Assembly (NCBI GenBank): GCA_024195265.1
Contig: JAJLRJ010000010.1
Coordinates: forward strand, 9,234,003 to 9,298,002
Direction: 5' to 3'
Origin: Dendrophyllia cribrosa
Taxonomy: Eukaryota; Cnidaria; Anthozoa; Scleractinia; Dendrophylliidae
Length of the DNA: 64,000 nucleotides
The notes beneath the pieces were generated by a model, which ran no database searches, was not told where the DNA came from, and worked only from the letters and a program-made list of their open reading frames with translations. How positions within the stretch are numbered: the stretch's first letter is position 1; each line of letters opens with the position of its first letter. This document shows, piece by piece, positions 27,474 to 37,061 of the stretch. The position numbers were made by a program, and so were the translations under genes.

Positions 27474-30400
27474 AACTCGTTTGGTTCTGTGTGGGTGCCG
27501 TCTGGCAGCACCCAACGCTTATCGTAATAAGCAGAAAGCCCCAGCTTGTGCTGCTCGTATGTGAACATGGCCCCGTTGTGCATTCGGAAGCCCCTGTTGG
27601 TGGCCATGTCCCTGTGCCCCTCCAGGGCTCTGTCGTACCTTTCCCAGCGAAGATCGTTCTGCTTCTTGTTGACGCCCTTGGAGGACATCTTGGCCTCACC
27701 ACTGTCCTCGTCTTCGACGTAATAACACTTGCTGCACAGGGCGATGGCCCGTGTGCCTTCCTTCTCAAGCTTGAACAAGCCAGGCTCTCTGCCGCTCCAC
27801 TTGTCCCACGCCAACCAATTCTTCTTCTCCGCCTCGAACTGGGCGCGAAGTTCAGGACGAACGGCCTCTTCCAGAGTGTCGTGCGCAAGAGCGAAGTACA
27901 TGCTGTCCGTGTCCATCTGGATGAGCTCGAAGTTGCGCCTGTCGATGAAGTAATCTAGGAAGTCGTAATAGAACTCCAGCATGCGTAGCTTGGCAAGTTG
28001 GTACACAACAACGCCTACTTGAAAGGGCCGGTCGATTGTGACCTTTTGCTTTCGCAGCTCGATCTTGTAAGCAGCTCCAATCTCTTCAAGATCTTCGAAC
28101 AAGGGTGAGCGGAGATTCTTGTCGACCTCGTCCTCGTCAGTTGTGTACATCGTTCTTAGCTGGCGCTCCACAGCTTCGATGAACTTGCCGTAAGCGCTGT
28201 TGCCAAGGAGCTTGAACACTTCAGCAAGAAGGGCCTTCTCCTTGTCAGCGTCGCCTTTCCTTCGGTTGTCGGCGACCTCGCGAACGAACCAGTCGAAGAG
28301 CTTTTTGGGTATGTAATCGAGCGTGCGGTAGACTGCCGTGATCTTGAGTCCGATGTTGAGATACCACTTCAAGAGGGGGGCATAGATCAACATCTTTTTC
28401 GCTGACAACACACCCAGAAGCTTTTTCTGGTCGGGAAAGCGGGTTCGACCACTTTCTTGGAGGTAATCGTGCATATGCTGTGGAACAAATTCGTTAGGCA
28501 CTGCTTGATTGATGAAGAGCGGGAGAAACTCTTCGAACTGCTCCCACAACTCTCGAGGGACTTCGATGTCCACTTCCGCAAACCCGAACCAGCCGCCTGT
28601 ATGCAGCCTCAGATTCATTTCAAGAACTCTCGCTGCCTGCACCGGGTCATTGTAATGCACAACCTTCTCTTTACCACAGGGCATCTCCCGCATCATCGTG
28701 CTTGGGTAAAGGGAGTTAGCATCGTACCCCACAATCCGTTTCGTGATGCGAGCTAAGGCACCATGTTTGTGAGAACGAATGCGGGTTTCGCCTCGCACGT
28801 GTTTGCGGGTGAAGACCAGGCTTGGCCCGCCAACCACAGCCCCCTTCAGCATGGCGTACGCTTCTGGGCCGGGGGCGTATAGGGCTGGAGCATTGCGGCC
28901 TCTCAACGAACCTCGCAAGACGTATTGCATTGATACTCCTGGCAAGGAGACCGCGTCTTTGAAGATGTCCACTCCGAGGCTCGTGTAAAACCCCTTCATC
29001 GTTTGGAGAGCTTCGAGGAAGGGGGCCACGTCGAGATTGTTGTAATGCTCCAGCCAGTCTCCGAATGTCTTCATACCTTCCTCGTGGAAGATGCGATTGC
29101 ATTTTTCGTGCTCCTCGCGAGAAAGAACGAAGGCCTTTTTGTTTTTAGTTGTGAATACCAGCACTCGTATGGAGGAAGCCCCGGGTAATCCAGCTTGTCA
29201 GCACTGTCAAACCACTCGTATGGAAGCCAGGACTTGGTCTGTGTCGCTCCATACGTACTGACCCACTTGTCGTAAGTGATGCCTGGGGCCAAATAATTCA
29301 TGATGTCCAAGAACTTGTAGCTGGGTGTGTTGATGAACATGATGCGCCCCTCTTTCTCCGCAGCGAAGACCTCGTTCTCACCAGCGAGATGAGTGACAAA
29401 GTACTTGCGGATAAGTTTGAGATCGTAATGACCTGAGTTGAAGCCGACCACAGGCACTTGGTTGCACCATTTGTCGATGAGCTTGAGTTGCTTCTCAGGA
29501 AGATTCTCAAGGTCTGGGGGCATGTATTTTACAGCCACGTCTTCTCGGATGGCTGCGCTTCGCCACTCCAGGGAGGTATAAAACAGCCTGATAAGCTCGT
29601 CAGGATCTTTGGAGCAAATGTACTCAGGCTCACGGTTCAACGTGTCGGCAATGGAGACTGAGATTGGCACATGCTCGCTTTCATAAGAGAGATCGTATGT
29701 CGGACGAGCTGCCTTGGTGTTGTCCTGGTACGCTTCGAAGTCATAGACGATAGCGTGGGGATATGTTTTGTTTCTTTTCTGTGGGCAACGATCATTCCAC
29801 CAGGGGGCAGGCGGTTCATGCTCCCACCTTTCCACCACGGTGTACCCAGCGTCTCGAAGCAACTGAGTTCGTTGCAGAGTCTTTTGGTAAGCAATCGTCC
29901 TTGTGATTGTGTTGCCCCTTCGGTCAACATAAATTCCTTCCTCCCTCCTTCCCTCGGGGTAACATTCCTCGCAACCGTGCCAGTGACAGCCGTGGAACTG
30001 GAAAACTGTCTTGCTTTCTGGGTGATAGCCGTCGACTGGAGCCCCACAGATATAGCTCTCACCACCATGGCCGCATCTGTGATGGTGGATGTGAATGCCG
30101 GCCTGCTTCGCCTCCCACTCCAGCCAGCACACTGCCTTGACACCGAAACCTCCTTCTGGGTAAAAGGCTTTCTCAAAAGCTGACTCCGGAGGAAGGACGC
30201 GTTTCCCGGGGCAGACGATTTTGGTTTGACCTCGAGTACACGTCTTGGAGTGGCGATTCAAGTTATCAGCCCGTGTGAACCTCCCACCACACTCGCCACA
30301 AGTGTAATTGTTTGTGACTTTATTGATATTGGTGATCAAGAAGGAGTGTCCCTCATGAATACCGACAGTCATGGTTGGAGTGCCCACCTTGTCGTAATTC

Positions 30401-31048
30401 ACAGGGGTGTGAGATAAAGTGAAGTCACCATTGCGGTGAACAAGATATGCGGCAATTCCTTGCTTGAAATGCCTTTCGATTTTGGAGAAGTGCTGCAAAT
30501 TTAGCTGGCCTCGAAGCCTCGGATAAACTGCGAAGAAGCTTTCCGCGAGTTCTCTAGATCTGCGAGTCCCTTTTATGAGCTCCTCGATGGACAGCCAAGC
30601 AACGAAAGAGACAAAGATTGTCGTTGAAAGTGTCAAGAGCAATGACTTCTCTTTTGTTGCGAATCCAATCAGGAAGCCGCCCGAGCCCTATTTGCAGGGG
30701 TTGCCGATCCAACACGACTTTGACATCAAGCAGGGCAGTGCGCTCGTAAACCCATTTGGTGTCAGGTCTGTTAAGTCTTGCGTTTTGAAGACGAAGCTCT
30801 TCCTGGGCTTGTAGCCACTGTCGTGTCTCGGAAAGAGTGGATAGCCAACGACTGTTGTGGTTGTTTTGATAAAACATTCTCAACTCCTCGGTTTCAGTGT
30901 TTCGTAACTCGAATGTGAAACGTAAATTGATTGTGTGTCGTGTGTGAACATGTTGCTTGATTTTGTTCAAAATTCTGGCGACAAGAGAATTTTCGAGATT
31001 GTTGGCAAAGCGAAACCGGAATGTTCGTCTGCCTTGTTCAATTTTTCC
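27449..31048 (-). pseudogene. PolB: Protein-primed DNA polymerase B (two frameshifts, N-terminus cut)
   Basis: Replicates the element. Three frames on the minus strand: 31048-30554, 30642-29071 and 29164-27449. Shifts lie near 30575 (AAAAGGG) and near 29140 (AAAAACAAAAAGG). N-terminal part: beta-rich region, then CLFRCLAVHRG. Second part: C2H2 finger (about 30300-30238), Vsr-like nuclease block (30036-29815; FQFHGCHWHGCEEC), exonuclease I DFE at 29742 and exonuclease II GFNSGHYD. Third part: polymerase motifs DANSLYPS (about 28723), LLGNSAYGK (about 28204) and MDTDSMY (about 27916), and KCYYV. All catalytic motifs are kept. No ATG precedes the first conserved block: the frame runs into the 196-bp repeat at 31038 and stops at 31051, so the start codon is lost. 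Confidence 0.88.
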
Positions 31049-31233
31049 TCACTTCGCTCGAAAAAATTGATTATCGGTGCAACAAATTGGAAATCGGCTC
31101 AAAAAACCGCATTTGACGTTCCTCCCCACTCACTACTCGGGATCCTCAACCTCAAACACCCGTAAGAGGGGCTAAATGCGTTTTTCCCCGAGCCCACCCG
31201 CAACGGCAAGCGAGGCATCACCAATTGAAGAAA
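31038..31233 (+). repeat. 196-bp subterminal direct repeat, right copy
   Basis: Same sequence and orientation as 13554-13749. Its left edge interrupts the N-terminal part of the DNA polymerase frame, and its right edge leads into the promoter motif of the small gene at 31256. Confidence 0.88.
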
Positions 31234-31255
31234 TTAAAAACCTTATATATACGCA
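31233..31255 (+). promoter_or_regulatory. Polinton promoter motif (right-end gene)
   Basis: ATTAAAAACCTTATATATACGCA before ATG 31256; placed right after the 196-bp repeat. Confidence 0.7.
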
Positions 31256-31486
31256 ATGCCACAACCCCGGCGAAGACGGCGTGATGACGATCAACGCGAG
31301 CTGATTGCCTGGCTGGACGAACAGGCACGAAATCTCGAGAGGATTGAGCCTGCCGGCGAGATCGAGCCTCAAAACAACCCCCCTGATCTGGATTTTCAAC
31401 AATTTGTTCAACTCTATGATCGGGTTGATCAATGGGTTGATTATCGGTGCAACAAATTGGAAATCGGCTCAAAAAACCGCATTTGA
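31256..31486 (+). CDS. Small right-end protein reading into the terminal repeat
   Basis: 76 residues from ATG 31256, starting with an Arg/Asp cluster (PQPRRRRRDDD) and then RELIAWLDEQARNLERIEP. The final 15 or so codons lie in the right terminal repeat, which supplies the stop. The AWLDEQ block is shared with the first left-end gene (13775). A promoter motif stands directly in front. It may be a fragment of another gene copied with the end duplication rather than a native gene. Confidence 0.5.
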   Translation: MPQPRRRRRDDDQRELIAWLDEQARNLERIEPAGEIEPQNNPPDLDFQQFVQLYDRVDQWVDYRCNKLEIGSKNRI

Positions 31487-31506
31487 CTCCCTCCCCACTC
31501 ACTACT
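31437..31506 (-). repeat. Polinton terminal inverted repeat, right
   Basis: 70 bp, exact complement of the left terminal repeat, ending CCCCACTCACTACT. The stop codon of the small gene at 31256 lies inside it. Confidence 0.92.
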
Positions 31507-31511
31507 AGCCA
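31507..31511. repeat. Target site duplication, right
   Basis: AGCCA directly after the right terminal repeat, matching 13483-13487. Confidence 0.8.
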
Positions 31512-32154
31512 CCTTAACGAATTAATAATACGTTCATTAAAAAGAATGGACGTCGGCTGACCACTGCCAAAGCAACCTTATCAATCAATCAATAAAACTT
31601 AATCATAGATTGGACTAGAAGTACAATTTATATATACGACTCGCAAAAACCTCGCGAAGGTGAATCTAGTAAAAAGGTAAATGGGGACTTTCGTGATGAT
31701 TGGTTACGAGGCACAGCTAAGCAAAACACCTAAGCTATTTATCTCAATTGTTTATTGATTCAGATAGAATTTTCTCAGTTCACTGATTGTTCGTATTTAC
31801 GATAGTTTTTCTTCTCGGCTTATTTTCGTCTTTATATTCTGCCTTGTTTTCGCTTCCATCATGATTTTAGGCGGGAAATCAGGAGAACAAAGCGAGTAAG
31901 GATAAAAGAAACTCACATGGATCCATTTTTTTAACTTGTTGCTTTTCAATAATTTACAAGTTTATTGAATTTTAATGTCGGTTGCCCTAAGCCTCCACCA
32001 ATTTTTCGTCGGGAAATCACGGAAGTTGATGAAGGTGATGTGTTGCTTTTCAATAACTAACGTGTTTATTGAATTTTAAATTCGGTTGCTTGGTAAGAAA
32101 GGATTATGTCAACCGAGAGGCCGTAAAGGAGGCTTCTATTGTACAAACACCTAC
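31512..32154. other. RTK intron, right of the Polinton
   Basis: Native intron sequence resumed after the AGCCA duplication, up to the donor of Ig exon D. It contains two similar blocks (TTGCTTTTCAATAA.TAA at about 31940 and 32044). No gene seen. Confidence 0.5.
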
Positions 32155-32403
32155 CCTCAAAAAGAATCTCATTGCTGTCAGTAGCATTTCCATACTTGTT
32201 GCTTGCATCACACCGATATTCGCCGAGGTCACTTTCTCCAATATTATCAATGACCCATGTCTTATTGTTAACCCTTTTGCCACTGTCGATGTGAGTCCAC
32301 GTGACAGATGGTGCTGGTTGCCCAGATACATCGCAGAACAAAGTGATAGAGCCACCTTTTGTGACGCGTCTTATCTCCTCCAAAGGTACAATTGATGCAG
32401 GAA
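32155..32403 (-). CDS. RTK exon: Ig-like domain, type D (last Ig before SEA)
   Basis: 249-nt phase 1-1 exon with an Ig-like domain: ITLFCDVSGQPAPSVTW and EYRCDASNKYGNA. The acceptor follows a long T-tract with CAG and the donor is GTAGGT. The next coding exon is at 12045-12160, about 20 kb away, because the Polinton is inserted in this intron. Without the element the intron would be about 2 kb. Confidence 0.82.
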
Positions 32404-32446
32404 CTGAAAAAAAAAGAAAACCAAAGATAATGTTGTGGCAAGACCT

Positions 32447-32470
32447 CCCCCCCCCCCCCCCCCCCCCCCC
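32447..32470 (+). repeat. Poly-C tract
   Basis: 24 consecutive C. Length is probably unreliable in sequencing. Confidence 0.85.
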
Positions 32471-33045
32471 AATCTTCCTTGTTTCAGATTATCATCTGTG
32501 TAACTAATTAAATAATGAAAACAGCAATGACACATTTCATACAAATGTACTACCAATTACATCACTAAACAAAATCACTTGCCAAAATGACACAAATGTC
32601 AAGTATATGAAGTAATGGTCCCAGCCTAGTAAGAACTAGGCAACCTAACGGCAAGGAATGCAGAAAGGTGTTAATTGTGATATTGTTGAAACCGTCCACC
32701 TCATTGGCTAAAACGTTGAAAATCTACCATCACTTAACCAGCTAGTGAATTTATTTATTTATTTATTTCTGGAAACTATTCTGAGTTTTAATGCAACCAA
32801 AATTCTATGTGAGAAACATGTAAGATTAGAAGTCTTTCTTGGCCATTGGTTTGAGTTTCACGATTGGATGAAATCCTGTAGCACAAAAGAAACATCGCTT
32901 TAAAATAAAGTTCCAGTACATTTTATTTAAAAAACATGTTGTCCATAGGTTGATGTAATCTAAACAATCTTATGTGGGGAAAGCGAAATGCCGCGGAACA
33001 AAAGAGCATTGCTACATTGTAGTTCTTACACGCAATGTTACTTAA

Positions 33046-33580
33046 AGTGTATATGACAGATATTTTTTTATTTGCTTGATGGAATCTACATGGCGTTCTG
33101 ATAAGAAAGTCGAAAAAAGTTTTTCAATATCGATTTTTCTTGTCCGCGATTTAGCCGTGTAAAAACGTGAAATTTCACTTCCGGTGGGTTAGAAAAAAAA
33201 AAAGACCGGAAATAGTCCGCTGTGATGTCAATACAACAATGCCAGTGTCGCGGTTTCTCAGTTCCTCCGTTTTTTGGTGCGTGTTACTACAACCATAGAC
33301 AACACACCTCAATAGAAGCATGTTTCTTCCTCAGGGCGCACCAAAAAATGCGAGGAACCGAGAAACCGCGACACCGGCATTCTTGTATTGACGTCACAGC
33401 GGACTATTTCCAGTCTTTCTTCTTGCGCGGTTTTGTAACCCACCGGAAGTGAAATTTCACGTTTTTAGACGGCTAAAACACGGGAAAGAAAATCGATATC
33501 GAAAAAACTCTTTTCGATTTTCTGATCAGAACGCCATGAAGATTTCATCAAGCAAATAAAAAATATCTGTCATATACACT
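33046..33580. mobile_element. Fold-back MITE flanked by TTAA
   Basis: Arms of about 240 bp, in inverted order, start AGTGTATATGACAGATA at the left and end in its complement at the right; TTAA flanks both sides (33042-33045 and 33581-33584). The arms keep blocks such as CGTGAAATTTCACTTCCGG. Non-coding. TTAA flanks point to piggyBac-type mobilisation. Confidence 0.7.
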
Positions 33581-35395
33581 TTAAATGTTAAAGAACATAT
33601 TTACATACGCTTATTAAGCGAGACCTGAACTTTCAGAAAAGTGAAATCCGAGGTGTCAATTTTCACACCTAAGGTGTGAATTCCAATTTACATCGCAGGC
33701 TCAGGAAAACAAGGATTGCAGATTTCTAGCTTTTCCTTGATAGTTACGAATAAAAAATAGATTGCAACCGATTCATACTTAGAATGTTTAGTTACCTTTT
33801 CTCCCGAGATTTGACGTCAATTTATTCTTGAGATATGGCGGTCTAAATTTTTTGTAATGTCCCCTAACTTTAAGCGACCACCAGAAATTCCAAAATGTTC
33901 CTTAAGTCCCGGGTATTGAAGTCGTATTTCCTCAACATTACAAATGTATACGAATAAACCTGGCAAGTTTCAATGAGATGTTATAAGTCTTCATCGTTCC
34001 ACATCAATTTGTTTTCAGTGCAATCTATCATGGCTACAAAATCGGCCATAATATTCGTCGCGATACGTTCTTTCTTCGTCGCCATATTGAATTCTTACGA
34101 GTAAACCGCTGTTCGTATTGTCTGTTGCGACTTAGACCCGATTACAACACGAAAGGCGACGATAGGATGCCGAAATCTTCGTTTTAAGTCGCTTCGCGTC
34201 GGATTTCCAACATGGCGGCGTAAACAATGACGTAGTTCATAGCAACCAAAAGAAATGCGAGACTTCGGTGGATGAGCACAGCGGATGTTATGCGTAGTAC
34301 GCTACTGCGCACGAATGTTCGAGATACCACGCGATCCCTCGCGAAAGTGTGTTTGTCGAGCATTCTCGGTTTCGAGAAAAAAATATAGCGGAAGATGCGG
34401 GAGAAACAACGGCAAGACGGGAGAACGAACGCGCGTAGCTATCTCCAACGAAGAATTAATTGCCCTCAGGATGGTAAAGGGTTTCGCTTCGTCTGGTCGT
34501 CCGAAGAAGTGGCCAAATTCCTCGCGACGAAAAGAACCTCTGCAGAAATGCTTGAAGGCGCCTTGCTCCGATAAAACTACAAATCGGTTGCCCTTGCCCA
34601 ATACCTATCCGAATTGAAGTGGGAACAACAAGCGACGATGCCTTTAGCTCACCAGAAAAGCGGGTAGCTTCCGTACAACATGCAGAAAAAGTAAGAAATC
34701 TCTTGGAAATCGTCAATATTTCTCATCGCATAAGTTAATTTGTAAAGATAGCTTTTAAGCACTTCACGTCGATTTCAATTCATATAATTGCATTGAGAAT
34801 TTCATAGAGTGGTTAGAATATGAAAATTGCACTGCGAGTTCTCGCGTGAAATATACATCTCTTACACGTGGCTGTCGCGCTTGTTTGTTCAAAACACGCA
34901 TGCGTCAACTCGAAGAATCCAATATGGCGTCCCAAAATGGCGGCCTTCACAACGGAATTTAGGCCGTAGATATCTCTGCTTGTAGTTGAAAATAAGCCGT
35001 AATATTTTGGATTTGTGTACTACTTAACACTACTTAAACTTTTGGATATGGTATATTTTTGACTTTATAGCAGTTCCACTACCTTAATTTAAATTTTGTG
35101 GCAAGTTATGTTTTATGTTAAATCTATTACTTTAATGATGATTATGTCAATTGGTGCAAATTTATGCTACATGTAGTTCTTGAAAATGCACGTAAATAAA
35201 GTGCACCTTTCATGTAAATATGGATTAAACAATCACAGTTAACTTATGCAACATGTTTTAAACTTAGACAAATTAATGCAAATTGATACGTAATAAAATG
35301 CCATCTCAGCATTGAAACTACAGTGTACTGTAAATTCCATGTTTTTTTTTTCTGTTTGTTTTATTAGTTAGAACAATGAAAAATGAAACACTCAC

Positions 35396-35635
35396 AGTGT
35401 ACTATAATTGTCACATTGTCACTGTTACTTCCAACACCATTATCAGCAGTACATGTGTAAGCTCCTTTATCCTGTTTACCAGTGATGATCAAAGGCATGA
35501 TAACAACACTCCCATCAGAGACTTTTGTCCAGGTGATGCTTGCTGCTGGATTTCCATCAGCTGTACAGTTCAGAGTCACTGTGGCCCCAACATTCAATGT
35601 CTGGGTGTCGGAAATGTCTGTAATATTTGGTGGAT
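35396..35635 (-). CDS. RTK exon: Ig-like domain, type C
   Basis: 240-nt phase 1-1 exon encoding a C2/I-set Ig-like domain. It has a first cysteine in VTLNCTADGNPA, tryptophan in ITWTKVSDG, and a second cysteine in AYTCTADNGVGSNS. Donor is GTGAGT and acceptor is CTAG. It is unlike the A and B copies in sequence and is single in the window, so it belongs to the unduplicated membrane-near part of the ectodomain. Confidence 0.82.
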
Positions 35636-36261
35636 CTAGGTAGAGAGAACAATGGAAATTAATTATTATTCAGTAGGCAATGGCTGATATGACTGGGTAG
35701 ATCATGGAGTTCAACTGCAGGGTAAAAAAAAAAATGGGAATTGTTGAAATGTGATTATAGTCTGTGAGAGCAGTGGAAATTAAAGTGGTAAGGTAACCGA
35801 TCCAGGGCATAATGTGCTGCAGGCCTCTGGAAACCTGCAGGAGGTTAATTTAGAAGAAGTTGAAACATTACAAGAAAAGAGATTTATTTGATTTCCCCAG
35901 CTTACACTGAACATAAACATTGCAATCAATTATTCATTGCCACATTGATTGCTGCCCTGCCTGGTTTCACATCTGTGGTTTCAAGCTTCACTCCTGTTAA
36001 CATTTAATCGCTAAGTTCTTACATGTTACATATTGTACATGTAAGATCCTTACTGCATCTAACTGTTTTGTTATTTTGTTTTAAAAAATTTATGTCAAAT
36101 TGAGAACTGGCAAGTAAACCAGCTGTAGGCAGTTTAGCTTCCCTTTAAAATCATACTAACAATACATACTGTGCATATCAGCCACAATGGTTGGTGTACT
36201 CATTTTGAAAAATTCAACAACAGTCATACATTTATACATGTACTGTACACCATGCACTTAC
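35636..36261. other. RTK intron
   Basis: Intron between Ig A copy 4 and Ig C. A degenerate stretch near 35900-35995 resembles the end of an A exon in the minus strand (TTACACTGAAC ... CACATCTGTGGTTTC), possibly a remnant exon copy. No intact exon. Confidence 0.4.
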
Positions 36262-36507
36262 ACTGAACATTAATGGTTACAGCCTCTGATGAATTGCCAC
36301 ACTCATTGCAGGCTTCACATCTGTAGTCTCCAGCTTCATTCCTGTTAATATTTGTGAGTTCTAAGATGTATCCATTTGTGCGCTGACCACTGCTGACCTT
36401 GATCCAAGATACAGCCAATGGAGGGGTCCCAGATGCTTGACAGGGCAAAGTCAAGTTCTCACCTTCAGTTTTTATTTGATCTGGTATTGGTGGGATGGAT
36501 GACGGCA
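36262..36507 (-). CDS. RTK exon: Ig-like domain, type A copy 4
   Basis: 246-nt phase 1-1 Ig-like exon of the A family (LTLPCQASGTPP, VSWIKVSSGQRTNG, DYRCEACNECGNS). It is slightly more diverged than copies 2 and 3, with an extra cysteine in EACNECG. Donor is GTAAGT and acceptor is ATAG. The hydrophobic reading immediately upstream is the polypyrimidine tract of the intron, not a signal peptide. Confidence 0.82.
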
Positions 36508-36794
36508 CTATGATAGAGAAACAACAGCAACAGATGGCTACTATTATGATAGCCCTTACAATGTAACTAATCATATTTTAAATGCTGACCAAATAGTCTC
36601 TAACATTCATGGTTGTGAGTACAAAAATCCATAAAAAAAAAGCAACAGAAAAAGTAAAATCGTAAAAGTAAAAAAAGTAAAAATCCAAAAAAAAAAAAAA
36701 AAAAAAAGTAAAATCCATAAAAGAAAAAGTAACAGATTCTAAAACTTCAGTTGCTTACTCGCAGGCTAAAACTTAAGGTAATTCCTTGATTTAC

Positions 36795-37061
36795 CGTTAA
36801 CAGTAATGGGAACACTAAGAGCACTGCTTGCTGTTCCTATGGTGTTGTTGGCCACACATTTGTAGATGGACAATCCACTGCTTGATAGTGTTTTACTCCA
36901 CATTCCTGAGCTGCTTGTCTCGAGAGCAGTGTCGTTTTTAAACAACTGATATGACATCACTGGTGGATCAGCATCAGCTGAGCAATTGAACTTCACCATG
37001 TCATTCTGGCATGCTTTGTCTGCAGTGGCATTTGCTGTCAACTGTACATTCTCTGGTTTGT
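36795..37061 (-). CDS. RTK exon: Ig-like domain, type B copy 3
   Basis: 267-nt phase 1-1 Ig-like exon. Cysteines lie in FNCSADADPP and YKCVANNTIG, with SYQLFKNDTALETSSSG between. Donor is GTAAAT and the acceptor is after TTGTTTAG. It is the last of three B copies and is followed by A copy 4 after a short 287-bp intron. Confidence 0.82.

Larger units (their letters stand above)
13488..31506. mobile_element. Polinton/Maverick element, full length but mutated
   Basis: 18,019-bp element with 70-bp terminal inverted repeats (13488-13557 and 31437-31506), starting AGTAGTGAGTGGGG and ending in its complement, and flanked by AGCCA on both sides. It carries the hallmark Polinton set: protein-primed DNA polymerase B, retroviral-type DDE integrase, HerA/FtsK-like packaging ATPase and a double-jelly-roll-type major capsid protein. 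It also has a YqaJ-type exonuclease, a VLTF3-like factor and many small virion/membrane proteins. Known elements of this class self-synthesise and are thought to have a virus stage. No adenovirus-type protease was recognised. Three in-frame stops and about five frameshifts indicate that this copy is not fully functional, unless they are sequencing errors. Base composition is visibly richer in G+C than the flanks. Confidence 0.95.
32404..35395. other. RTK intron with repeats
   Basis: Intron between Ig exons C and D. It holds a run of 24 C (32447-32470) and the 535-bp TTAA-flanked element at 33046-33580. The 34.0-35.0 kb part has several ATGGCGGC-rich blocks typical of dispersed repeats, but I found no exon. 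Confidence 0.5.

Noticed and set aside
36500..36574. Hydrophobic N-terminal stretch with ATG in front of Ig A exons (also at 43984 and 53364), looking like a signal peptide
   Set aside because: It is the translated polypyrimidine tract before the splice acceptor; all A copies share it and the phase-1 acceptor fits the preceding B exon.
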